DNA of 64,000 nucleotides from Erwinia sp. JUb26 (lineage in GTDB: Bacteria; Pseudomonadota; Gammaproteobacteria; Enterobacterales; Enterobacteriaceae), in contig NZ_RJVB01000009.1 of the NCBI RefSeq assembly GCF_003751505.1, positions 124,001 through 188,000 of the forward strand, written 5' to 3'. The notes beneath the pieces are model-generated. The model saw only the letters and a program-made list of their open reading frames with translations. It did not search any database and was not told the DNA's origin. Numbering within the stretch: the first letter of the stretch is position 1; each line of letters begins with the position of its first letter. This document shows positions 17,934 through 25,890 of this stretch, piece by piece. A program made the position numbers and the translations under genes.

Positions 17934-18430
17934 TGCGTTATCCCTATTTTGCTTCATCGCTCTGCCTGGACGGCAGCGCGGCCCCGGCGCCCATTGAGTA
18001 CAGCGTGCAGCGAATTGTTCGTTTTGACGAAGTAGATGTGCTGGAGATCGTCTGGCACGGACACTACGCCAGCTACTTTGAAGACGCACGTGTGGCGCTG
18101 GGTGAACATCTGGGAATCGGCTACAGCACCCTCTACCGCGAACGTGTCCCCGCACCGATTAAACAGCTGTTTGTTAACTACCATCGTCCGCTGGTATTCG
18201 CTGAGCGCTGCCGGATTATCGCCCGCCTGCACTGGTGCGAGTCGGCACGGATGAATATGTCTTATAAAATTCTCAATGCGCAGGGGGCTACCGTCGCCAC
18301 CGGGTTCAGCGTGCAGATGTTCATGCAGACAACGGGAGAGTATCTGACCCGGCAGCCCGACTTTTATGCCGCATTCTGCCAGCGCTGGAAGCAGGGCCAG
18401 ATCCCTCCCTCCGCATCAGCCGGTAAATAA
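17924..18430 (+). CDS. 4-hydroxybenzoyl-CoA/YbgC-type acyl thioesterase
   Basis: The protein has 168 residues with a hot-dog thioesterase domain. The family signature RFDEVDVLEIVWHGHY (about 33-48) holds the catalytic Asp (Asp38 by comparison with YbgC), and YFEDAR follows. The start is ambiguous (ATG 17924, 17930 or 17933), all overlapping the dehydratase stop, so translation is coupled. It would release or edit acyl chains from ACP or CoA; aryl polyene clusters carry an equivalent enzyme (ApeK). The 3' end overlaps the convergent ketoreductase gene by 15 bases. Confidence 0.78.
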   Translation: MAMMRYPYFASSLCLDGSAAPAPIEYSVQRIVRFDEVDVLEIVWHGHYASYFEDARVALGEHLGIGYSTLYRERVPAPIKQLFVNYHRPLVFAERCRIIARLHWCESARMNMSYKILNAQGATVATGFSVQMFMQTTGEYLTRQPDFYAAFCQRWKQGQIPPSASAGK

Positions 18431-19177
18431 CCCACCGTTAACGCCAAGCACCTGGCCAGTCATATAGCTGGCCCCTTCTGAGGCGAGGAAGCTGACCACC
18501 GATGCCACCTCTTCCGGTTTACCCACGCGGCGCAGCGGGATGGTGTTGGCGATCGTTTCCAGCGGCAGCACAGCGGTCATATCGCTGGTAATAAAGCCCG
18601 GAGCCACCGCGTTAACCAGAATATTGCGGCGGGCCAGTTCCACCGCCAGCGAACGGGTGGCGCCGATCAGCCCCGCCTTCGCCGCCGAATAGTTGACCTG
18701 TCCCGCCACCCCGGTTTGCCCGGCGGTGGAGGCGATATTGATAATGCGTCCACTGCGCCTGCGCTGCATGGCGGGCACGACCGTCGAAGTGACGTTATAA
18801 AAGCCCCCAAGATGGACCTGGATCACACGCTCCCACTCCTCCAGCGTCATCATCGCCAGCACCTTATCGCAGGCAAAACCGGCATTGTTCACCAGCACCG
18901 CAGGTGGCCCCTGTTGCTCAATCAGCGGCTCCAGCACTTCGCGGCAGCGTGCGGCATCGGTGACGTCAAAGGGCAGCAGCCTGCACTGCCCGCCGGCGGC
19001 GACGATCTCATCGCGCACCGCTTCGGCCGCCGCGCGCTCACGGCGATAGTTCAGCCACAGGGAAAACCCATCCCCTGCCAGCCTGCGGGCAACCGCAGCC
19101 CCAATTCCCCTGCTTGCCCCGGTCACCAGAGCAACGTTGCCAACCGGCCTCTGCGGCGTAGTTGCCGTCGTATCCAT
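18416..19177 (-). CDS. 3-oxoacyl-ACP reductase (FabG/ApeQ-like SDR)
   Basis: The protein has 253 residues from the ATG at 19177 (GGAGAG upstream; the ATG at 19195 is too close to its own ribosome site). The NADPH-binding motif TGASRGIG (19-26), NNAG (97-100), catalytic Ser150, Tyr163 and Lys167 are all present. The usual Asn of the tetrad reads His in VHLGG, as in many SDRs. The C-terminus ends VNGGLFTG, as in FabG. It would reduce 3-oxoacyl chains made by the ketosynthase. It is divergent from that gene across a 406-base AT-rich region and convergent with the thioesterase gene. Confidence 0.85.
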   Translation of the reverse strand: MDTTATTPQRPVGNVALVTGASRGIGAAVARRLAGDGFSLWLNYRRERAAAEAVRDEIVAAGGQCRLLPFDVTDAARCREVLEPLIEQQGPPAVLVNNAGFACDKVLAMMTLEEWERVIQVHLGGFYNVTSTVVPAMQRRRSGRIINIASTAGQTGVAGQVNYSAAKAGLIGATRSLAVELARRNILVNAVAPGFITSDMTAVLPLETIANTIPLRRVGKPEEVASVVSFLASEGASYMTGQVLGVNGGLFTG

Positions 19178-19583
19178 GTCAATTCTCTCCGTCATATTTA
19201 GGGTTCGGCCTAATAAGCTACGCGATAATCATTTAAACCCGGATTAAGATTAAAAAATAATTACACCAGAGGCGTGATATTCATTGAATAAAAACATCAG
19301 AAACAAAACAAAATACATTTAACACAATGAGACTCGATCATTTAAAATAAAAACAGCACCAAACAGCAAGATAAACAGACAATAACTCGCAATGACAAAG
19401 TGCTTTTAAAAACAGCCGCCCAGGAGGGATTTTTATATTTACCGCCATGGGAATATATTGATAAAGTAAAACGCTATACAAACAGACTTTATCCTCTCGC
19501 AGGAAAGCAGGAATTCCATTGTAAAAAAAACGATGCCATTGCGCACCGAATGACTATTTCATCCAAACGGACAGGGAGTGGAT
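19178..19583. other. AT-rich divergent promoter region of the fatty-acid-like cluster
   Basis: There is no convincing gene. The stretch is clearly richer in A and T than its flanks, with many runs such as TTAAAATAAAAA. It must hold the promoters of the ketoreductase gene and of the ketosynthase operon. The AT-rich character suggests binding by H-NS-type silencers, which is inference. Confidence 0.5.
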
Positions 19584-20801
19584 ATGTTACACCGGGTGGC
19601 GATTACAGGATTAGGGATTATTTCCAGCATTGGAACGTCGACAGAGGAAGTCACGAACGCGCTGTATCAGGGGCATTCAGGGATCGTTATCGATCCGCTC
19701 CGCCAGGAATTAGGTTTTAACTCGCCGCTGACAGGCGCAATAAACGCGTTTTCCCGTCGCTTTCCGCTAAGTCGTAAACAGCGTAAAACCACTCCGCTTT
19801 TTGTTGAGTGGGCGGCTGAAGCGGCCCTTTGTGCGCTGAACGATTCCGGCCTGTCGCCTGACGATATCCGTAACGATCGCAGCGGCCTGATCTTTGGCTG
19901 TGACTCCAGCGTACTGGCCGGAATTGAACAGGCCAGGCGGCTGGAAGAAGTGCGACAAACTTCGCTGCTGGGCAGCGGTCTGGTGTTCCAGGCAATGACC
20001 TCCACCACCACCATCAACCTCAACGCGATTCTGGGCACCCAGGGAGCCAGCTGGTCAATCAGCGGGGCCTGTGCCAGCAGCGGGCACGCCATCGGTCAGG
20101 CGGCGGACCTGATTATGCTCGGGCGTCAGGACCGGATGATCTGCGGCGGTGCGCAGGAGATTAACTGGCAGGCGACCTGCAGTTTTGACGGTCTGGGTGC
20201 GTTTTCAACCCGCGTTGATAACCCGCAGTCCGCCAGCCGCCCCTTTGCCAAAAGCCGCGATGGTCTGATCCCAAGTGGCGGTGCAGCCGTAGTGATGTTG
20301 GAGCGCTACGATCTTGCCGTTGCGCGCGGGGCGCAGATCTGGGGCGAAATACTCGGCTACGGCTTCTCATCGGATGGGGAAAATATCGTCGCGCCCAGCC
20401 GCACGGGACTGGGTCGCGCGATGCGAATGGCGCTGAACAATGCCCGGCTGATGCCGCAGGATATTTCCTATCTCTGTGCGCATGCCACGTCGACCCCGCT
20501 AGGCGATGCAATGGAAGCCGGGAATATTCTCGATATTTACGGTGAACGGGGCGTGCCGGTCTCCTCAACCAAATCGATGACCGGCCACGAACTGTGGATG
20601 AGCGGTGCCGCCCAGGTGGTGTACAGCTGTCTAATGGCACGCAACGGTTTTATGGCCGCCAACATCAACTTTGACGGCCCGGATGACGCCACATCGCACC
20701 TGGATATCATCACCGAAACCCGTCAGCAGCCGCTGACCGCCGCGCAGTGTAATTCGGCAGGCTTTGGTGGAACCAACTCCAGCCTGGTCATCGGTTTTTA
20801 A
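19584..20801 (+). CDS. 3-oxoacyl-ACP synthase (FabB/FabF-like ketosynthase)
   Basis: The protein has 405 residues, starting at ATG 19584 after AGGGAG; the GTG six bases earlier overlaps that site. It is a thiolase-fold condensing enzyme with the full KAS I/II triad: Cys163 in SGACASSG, His300 in HATSTPLGD and His335 in TGHE, with Lys330 before it. Spacing is almost that of E. coli FabB. It would extend ACP-bound chains by two carbons. There is no second ketosynthase or chain-length factor, unlike aryl polyene clusters, where paired enzymes occur. It heads a five-gene operon. Confidence 0.88.
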   Translation: MLHRVAITGLGIISSIGTSTEEVTNALYQGHSGIVIDPLRQELGFNSPLTGAINAFSRRFPLSRKQRKTTPLFVEWAAEAALCALNDSGLSPDDIRNDRSGLIFGCDSSVLAGIEQARRLEEVRQTSLLGSGLVFQAMTSTTTINLNAILGTQGASWSISGACASSGHAIGQAADLIMLGRQDRMICGGAQEINWQATCSFDGLGAFSTRVDNPQSASRPFAKSRDGLIPSGGAAVVMLERYDLAVARGAQIWGEILGYGFSSDGENIVAPSRTGLGRAMRMALNNARLMPQDISYLCAHATSTPLGDAMEAGNILDIYGERGVPVSSTKSMTGHELWMSGAAQVVYSCLMARNGFMAANINFDGPDDATSHLDIITETRQQPLTAAQCNSAGFGGTNSSLVIGF

Positions 20802-20802
20802 C

Positions 20803-22308
20803 ATGGCAACCCAACCTTCAGCCGTGGTCATCGGGGCGGGTGCTTCCGGCATGGCCTCGGCGCTGCTGCTCGCCATGCACGGCTACCGCGTTTCACTGGT
20901 CGAACGGGCAAAAGAGCCGGGCGTGACCCTGCGGGGCTTTCTGAAAAGCCGTCTCTACTTCGACAGCGGCGTTCATTTTGTTGGTGAACTGTCACCGCAC
21001 GGCCTGTTAACCGCCTATCTTCGCTACCTCGGTATCGACGATCTGCCCAGCGTCGAATTCGATCGCCACCACTTTGAAACCGTGCGTTTTTCCGATCGCC
21101 GTGAGTTTTCGCTGGCCGCCGACTTTGAGATGATGCTGGCCGGGCTGTCCGCCGATTTTCCGACCGAAAAGGACGGGATCCAGCACTATATGGCCGATGT
21201 GAAAGCGGCCTATGATTCTTCCGTCTTTCACAGCCTGCAGGGCATACCCGGCAGGGACGAAACCGATCCGCGCTGGCACATACCGCTGCAGGACTATATC
21301 GCCCGCTACACCCGCAATCCCTGGCTGCAGACCCTGCTGGCGATCCCCTGCCTGTATCACGGCGTTTCCCCGAATAACGTCTCCTTCCTGCAGCACGCTC
21401 GCGTCGCCGGCACGCACTTTGACGGCGTCCGCACCTTTGCAAAGGGCGGACTGTCACTGGCTAACGCGTTTGAACAGCGGCTGGCGGAAGAGGACGTTGC
21501 GCTGCACTGCAGCTGCAGCGCGGTGCAGATCCACTGCCGGTCCGACGGCTCGCTGAGCGAGGTGGAGCTGGATAACGGGGAACGGCTGGCCTGTTCCGCG
21601 GTGATCTACACCGGGCACCCGCGTTTTCTGCCGCAGATGCTGCCGGAAAAAGCGCTGCGCCCGGCGGCGGTGAATCGCCTGCACCAGCTGTACGACGGCA
21701 TGTCAGCGCACCTGCTGTATCTCTCTGGCGGAGCCGAACCGCCGCTGCTGCTGAACAAAAAGAACCTCCTCTACTGTCGGCACGATCGCCCCTTTAGCGA
21801 CGCTTTTCAGCCGAGCCATCGGGGGCATGAAGGGCCGTTTTACGTAATGCCTGGGCCATCGATACTCAACCGCAATAGTGGGCTCTATCACTCGGCTGAC
21901 TGCGTCGCGGTGATCCCCTGCGGCGCGGCGGAATACCGCGCGTTTTATGGCACCGGTAACGATAAACGCCCCGCCGCCTATCGCGCGCTGAAAAAACAGC
22001 GGCTGGCGGCGCTTTATGATGCATTACGCCGCGCCATACCGGAAACCGAGGGAATGAGGCTGGTTGACGGCGCCACCCCGGTGACGTTGCAAAAGTATCT
22101 CTATTCGCCGGAGTGCGGGATGTACGGCGCGGCACACGATGTAACGCAGTTCAATCCGCTGCCGGTCACTCGCGTTGCCGGACTGTATATCGCAGGCCAG
22201 GCGGTTACCGGGCCGGGGGTCATCGGTGCCACGATCTCCGCCTTTCTCGCCTGCGGTTATTTACTGGGTCACCAGAATCTGCTGAGCGCAGTCAGAGCCT
22301 GTCGTTAA
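20803..22308 (+). CDS. FAD-dependent oxidoreductase of the carotenoid isomerase/desaturase (CrtI-like) family
   Basis: The protein has 501 residues. It starts one base after the ketosynthase stop (ATG 20803). An N-terminal Rossmann motif VVIGAGASGMASALLL binds FAD, followed by LVER at the ribose-binding strand. A CrtI-type C-terminal motif, GLYIAGQAVTGPGVIGATIS, closes the FAD site. The middle has a substrate domain without membrane helices. The family includes phytoene desaturases, CrtISO and retinol saturases, which act on conjugated polyenes. In this cluster it could desaturate, saturate or isomerise an ACP-bound or released polyenoic chain. The exact reaction is unknown. Confidence 0.82.
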   Translation: MATQPSAVVIGAGASGMASALLLAMHGYRVSLVERAKEPGVTLRGFLKSRLYFDSGVHFVGELSPHGLLTAYLRYLGIDDLPSVEFDRHHFETVRFSDRREFSLAADFEMMLAGLSADFPTEKDGIQHYMADVKAAYDSSVFHSLQGIPGRDETDPRWHIPLQDYIARYTRNPWLQTLLAIPCLYHGVSPNNVSFLQHARVAGTHFDGVRTFAKGGLSLANAFEQRLAEEDVALHCSCSAVQIHCRSDGSLSEVELDNGERLACSAVIYTGHPRFLPQMLPEKALRPAAVNRLHQLYDGMSAHLLYLSGGAEPPLLLNKKNLLYCRHDRPFSDAFQPSHRGHEGPFYVMPGPSILNRNSGLYHSADCVAVIPCGAAEYRAFYGTGNDKRPAAYRALKKQRLAALYDALRRAIPETEGMRLVDGATPVTLQKYLYSPECGMYGAAHDVTQFNPLPVTRVAGLYIAGQAVTGPGVIGATISAFLACGYLLGHQNLLSAVRACR

Positions 22309-22352
22309 GGCGTCTGGGGCATTATTTTAACGCTGATATTAAGGAAAATAGG

Positions 22353-22613
22353 ATGGATAAGAACGCACTGAAGGAAAAAGTTAATCAGGTCCTGGCCGGG
22401 GAGTTTGAACTGGAGCAGAACGATCTGCTGCCTGAGGCAAAGCTCTATGAGGATTTAGGCCTGGACAGCCTGGATGCGGTCGATATGGTCGTCGCCTTTG
22501 AAAAAGCCTTTGCTATTCACTTAGGTAAAAATACCGAGCTGGTGAGCATCAAAACGCTCGGTGAGCTGCAGGAGTTCATCATCAAAACCACCATCGCTCA
22601 GGCGGTCCGATAG
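22353..22613 (+). CDS. Acyl carrier protein
   Basis: The protein has 86 residues and is acidic and helical. The phosphopantetheine attachment site is Ser39 in LGLDSLDAVDMV. The ATG at 22353 follows AAGGAA and AGG. It is the carrier on which the neighbouring ketosynthase, ketoreductase and dehydratases would act. The stop codon overlaps the GTG start of the next dehydratase gene by one base, a mark of translational coupling. It is distinct from housekeeping AcpP, which lies with fabD-fabG-fabF in relatives. Confidence 0.9.
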   Translation: MDKNALKEKVNQVLAGEFELEQNDLLPEAKLYEDLGLDSLDAVDMVVAFEKAFAIHLGKNTELVSIKTLGELQEFIIKTTIAQAVR

Positions 22614-23050
22614 TGCAAAACGTCAGGATGACATTCCCCCTACCCGCGCGGAGCCTGATCCCCCATCGCGAAGGGATGTGCTGCATCGACAGTATTCTCA
22701 GCGCGGAGGGCCAGCAGGTGCAGGCGTCCGTCACGCTGCATGCCCATCATCTGTTACTCGGCGAAGACGGCCTGCTGGACCGCTGCGGTTATATCGAACT
22801 GGCCGCGCAGGCCGCCTGTGGGTTAAAGGGAGTCGATACCTGTGCAGGCCGCGCATCCGCAACCGCGCTGCTGGCTTCGGTCGATCATTACCGGGTCGTT
22901 GATGATGCAAAAATGGGTGAAACGCTGCTGATTGGCGTGGCCATCACCACGGAGCTTGCGGGTCTCAGCATGCTGGAATTCAACGTCTCCTGCGGGCAAC
23001 GCTTACTGGCCAGAGGACAGCTAAAAGTGTTCTATCAGACGGATAATTAA
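22613..23050 (+). CDS. ApeP/FabZ-like 3-hydroxyacyl-ACP dehydratase
   Basis: The protein has 145 residues if started at GTG 22613, which overlaps the ACP stop; ATG 22628 is an alternative. The hot-dog domain begins with LIPHREGMCCIDSIL, the form seen in ApeP-type and some FabZ-like dehydratases (LxPHRxPM), followed by GYIELAAQAACG, the helix with the Glu position occupied (IEL). It may handle a different chain length or step from the ApeI-like enzyme at 17547-17933. Assignment is by motif only. Confidence 0.75.
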   Translation: MQNVRMTFPLPARSLIPHREGMCCIDSILSAEGQQVQASVTLHAHHLLLGEDGLLDRCGYIELAAQAACGLKGVDTCAGRASATALLASVDHYRVVDDAKMGETLLIGVAITTELAGLSMLEFNVSCGQRLLARGQLKVFYQTDN

Positions 23051-23067
23051 CGGAGTATGACTGCACC

Positions 23068-23952
23068 ATGACCACTGCTATTTTTCACCGGGGAAGCCGC
23101 ATCGCCGTGCTGTTAATTCACGGGCTGACCGGTACACCAAAGGAGATGGACTCCATTGGAATGCGTCTACACCGCTACGGATTTACCGTTTCCATTCCCG
23201 TGCTGCCGGGCCACTGCGCGGATATGAACGCGCTGTTGCAAACCAATCGGCTGGACTGGCTGCAGGCAATTGCGACGGAATACCGAAGGCTGACCGGCGA
23301 GGGCTATGTAGTATTCGCCGGAGGTCTGTCGGCGGGGGCCTCGATGGGGATTATCCTCGCCCACCACTTCCCGGATATGCGCGGACTGGCGCTCTATGCC
23401 ATTACGCTGAAATGTAACGGTTGGGCGGTATCAAAGTTCTCGTTTATGCTGCCGCTGCTGCTAAAAATCCCGCTGTTTCGCAATCACTATCACTTTAAGG
23501 AAGCGCCGCCGTACGGCATTAAAAACGAGCAGCTGCGCGAGCGTATCGTCATGAGGCTGCAAAGCGGCGACAGCTCGGCGGCGGGCCACACCAACACGCC
23601 GGGCGTGATGCTGCGCGAAGTGCTGCGGCTGGCAGGGGAGGCAAAAAGGGTGATGCCCACCACCCGGGTTCCGGCCCTGCTGATTCACGCGCGTGAGGAC
23701 GACGTCACGGATATTGCCAATTCCCGCTACGTTGAACGCCACTACGGCGGCAAAACGGCGTTTATTCAGCTGGAGGAGAGCTACCATCTGGTGACTATCG
23801 ATCAGGAACGCCAGCAGGTGGCGGAAGCGACCGCCCGCTTCTTTTATCAACAGCTGGACGAGCGCGAACGCCAGCTGCTGGCCGCATCCGCACGCAAAAA
23901 AATCCCGGGTATTGATGCCCAGCCGGAACCGGGAGGACAGCAGAAAAAGTAA
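23068..23952 (+). CDS. Alpha/beta hydrolase (carboxylesterase family)
   Basis: The protein has 294 residues. It has an oxyanion motif HGLTGTP (18-24), nucleophile Ser88 in GGLSAGAS, an acidic stretch in HAREDDVTD, and a late catalytic His in ESYHLV. The whole resembles Est30-type monoacylglycerol lipases/carboxylesterases. The C-terminal 25 residues are basic and low in complexity. As the last gene of the ketosynthase operon it may release, cyclise or transfer the finished acyl chain. The ATG at 23068 has GGAG at a rather long spacing of 12 bases. Confidence 0.82.
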   Translation: MTTAIFHRGSRIAVLLIHGLTGTPKEMDSIGMRLHRYGFTVSIPVLPGHCADMNALLQTNRLDWLQAIATEYRRLTGEGYVVFAGGLSAGASMGIILAHHFPDMRGLALYAITLKCNGWAVSKFSFMLPLLLKIPLFRNHYHFKEAPPYGIKNEQLRERIVMRLQSGDSSAAGHTNTPGVMLREVLRLAGEAKRVMPTTRVPALLIHAREDDVTDIANSRYVERHYGGKTAFIQLEESYHLVTIDQERQQVAEATARFFYQQLDERERQLLAASARKKIPGIDAQPEPGGQQKK

Positions 23953-24060
23953 ACGACCGGGCTGCATTTCTGCGATCGCCAGCGCCTGTGCTATTATCGC
24001 CATCAACGCGCCGCTTCATCGAACGGCGCACCTCTTTTCAACCCCTTAAGGTATGCAGCC

Positions 24061-24162
24061 GTGAATAAAAGAGCGATAGCTCCTACCGTTATCTTTATTG
24101 CCGCCGTGGCGTTTTTGGTGTGGTTTATCGCTTCCGGCGCGGCGATGCCCGGCAGCCAGTAA
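24061..24162 (+). CDS. Candidate 33-residue membrane protein
   Basis: A GTG start with TAAGGT nine bases upstream opens a 33-codon frame ending in TAA. The product has a short basic N-terminus (NKR), a single hydrophobic segment (about residues 7-28) and the tail MPGSQ. It looks like a one-helix membrane microprotein. It lies 108 bases after the hydrolase gene and in the same direction, so it could be the end of that operon or stand alone behind TATTAT near 23991. I do not recognise the family. Evidence is the ribosome site and the clean hydrophobic segment only. Confidence 0.5.
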   Translation: MNKRAIAPTVIFIAAVAFLVWFIASGAAMPGSQ

Positions 24163-24624
24163 GGATGGCCGGTTAACTGGTTGGACCAATATTGAATGGC
24201 ACAAATCTGATAACGCCATTATTTAACACAATATATCCGCGTTGATACCTGTACGTATTGATCATTGCGTGTATAAATTGCATAATTTTTTCATCTTCAA
24301 TTATGCATTCCTGAATGCATTTACGCATTTTTTTACCCAATAACGTCGATTAGCTCCGGTACTGCAACTGTCGAATCGCGACACTGATGCTTATCAGGTG
24401 CAGATTGCCCCGCTAACAAGGCGGCTGGCGCTTACGGGTCGTTATAATTACGTCTGTCATTACCTGCTGTCTTATAACAAAACTTACTGAATTTAGTGAA
24501 TTTAATAACGTGAGTCGCTTCCGCTTATTCATATATTTAGCGAGAAGGCTGCCCGTTAGTTATTTGTAAATTTAGCCTCTGCTTTCAGGGGCGAAGCTTG
24601 ACCTCACTACCAGGAAAAAGATCT
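24163..24624. other. Intergenic region before the diguanylate cyclase gene
   Basis: There is no gene that can be supported in these 462 bases. The region is AT-rich. It contains a perfect inverted repeat followed by a T-run (24303-24335) and a TATAAT-like hexamer near 24444 that may serve the cyclase gene. Confidence 0.4.
24303..24320. repeat. Perfect inverted repeat (8-bp arms, 2-base spacer)
   Basis: ATGCATTC and GAATGCAT flank CT. A run of seven T's follows a few bases later. It could be an AT-rich terminator for the upstream genes or a regulator site; the low GC content makes the terminator reading weak. Confidence 0.4.
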
Positions 24625-25641
24625 ATGTCCGAAAACTTGATTGAACGTATTTCAACGGCGCTGGGATCGGAAAAAACGCTGGAAGGATTTGTACGCCAGC
24701 TGCTGGAAATGCTTGAACTGGTTACCGATATGGAATCAACCTACCTGACGCATATTGATGATGCCGAAGGGCTTCAGCATATCCTCTATGCCCGCAATAC
24801 GCATAAAATGCAGATCCCCGAGGGGCTATCGGTGCCGTGGCAGGACACGCTGTGCAAGCGCGCGATGGAAGATGGCCGCAGCTTCACCAACGATGTACCT
24901 GCCGTCTGGCCCGATTCTGACGCGGCTAAAGCGCTCGGCATCACTACCTACCTCAGTACCCCGGTGATGCTGGGCGACGGCATGCTGTACGGCACGCTCT
25001 GCGCCGCCAGCGCTCAGAGCCACCCGCTGTCGGGGCGTGCGGAACAGATCATCAATTTGTTTGCCGAACTAATCGGCCAGTACATCCGTAAAGAACAACT
25101 GCTGCAGGAACTGCGCGAGGCCAATGATGCGCTGACCGCCGTCAGCATGACCGATGAACTGACCGGGTTGCCTAACCGCCGCTCGGTGTTCAACTACCTG
25201 CCGAAGCTGTTTGTCGCTGCGGCAATAGAGGAGCGTTCGGTACTGGTTGCCTTTGTCGATCTTGACGGCTTCAAAGCGATTAATGACAGCTACGGCCATG
25301 AAAGCGGCGACCGCTTCCTGCAGTCGATTGCCCAGCGGCTGCGTCAGTTCGCAGGCCCGGAAGATATTATCGGCCGCCTGGGCGGGGATGAATTTATTAT
25401 CGCCAGCCTGGGCCCGCAGCTCGATACCGTCAGCGACGATCACGTGCAGACGTTCAAGGCACAGCTGGCAGATAAGCTGATGGGAAGGTATGAACTGCGC
25501 GGCAATCTGATTGAGTACGGGGGGGCGAGTCTGGGTGTGATCGCGGCCAATCCACTGCTCTGCACGCCGGACCTCGCGGTCAACGATGCGGACAGCAGCA
25601 TGTATCAGGATAAAATTCGCCGCAGGCATCTGCAGCATTAA
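24625..25641 (+). CDS. GAF-GGDEF diguanylate cyclase
   Basis: The protein has 338 residues from ATG 24625 (AGGAAAA upstream). Residues about 1-165 form a GAF-type sensor domain (TYLTHID, a DTLCKRAME stretch, LSTPVMLGDGMLYGTLCA). A short coiled linker and the cyclase domain (about 175-335) follow, with DELTGLPNRR and the active-site motif GGDEF intact. The product would be cyclic di-GMP in the cytoplasm. The RxxD inhibitory site that normally precedes GGDEF is absent: GPED occupies that position. No membrane helices. Transcribed alone. Confidence 0.9.
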   Translation: MSENLIERISTALGSEKTLEGFVRQLLEMLELVTDMESTYLTHIDDAEGLQHILYARNTHKMQIPEGLSVPWQDTLCKRAMEDGRSFTNDVPAVWPDSDAAKALGITTYLSTPVMLGDGMLYGTLCAASAQSHPLSGRAEQIINLFAELIGQYIRKEQLLQELREANDALTAVSMTDELTGLPNRRSVFNYLPKLFVAAAIEERSVLVAFVDLDGFKAINDSYGHESGDRFLQSIAQRLRQFAGPEDIIGRLGGDEFIIASLGPQLDTVSDDHVQTFKAQLADKLMGRYELRGNLIEYGGASLGVIAANPLLCTPDLAVNDADSSMYQDKIRRRHLQH

Positions 25642-25831
25642 AAAACCGGCGATAAATTGCCGCCTGCTGAGGCCTGAACTGAACCACGAATGCCAGAATG
25701 CAGGCTGGATGTGCCCCCGAGCGGGCAATCCGCAGCGCTGAACGGAGAGAGGAAGCCAGGATTCGGCCGCATCGACGCGGCCGGAAGTCACAGCCGCGCA
25801 GGACGCGCGTCTGCAGCGGTCCGACAGGCAT

Positions 25832-25868
25832 AAAAAAACCGCCATCTCAAAGAGACAGCGGTTTTTTA
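25832..25868. terminator. Bidirectional rho-independent terminator between the cyclase gene and gcd
   Basis: AAAAAACCGC and GCGGTTTTTT flank a stem TCTC/GAGA, so the structure is symmetrical and gives a T-run on both strands. It would end both convergent genes. Confidence 0.85.
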
Positions 25869-25890
25869 TTAGTCCAATAAGTCGATCGAC

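Noticed and set aside
17547..23952. A standard aryl polyene cluster
   Set aside because: No ammonia lyase, aryl-CoA ligase, second ketosynthase, acyltransferase or exporter gene is present, so only a relationship to such clusters can be claimed.
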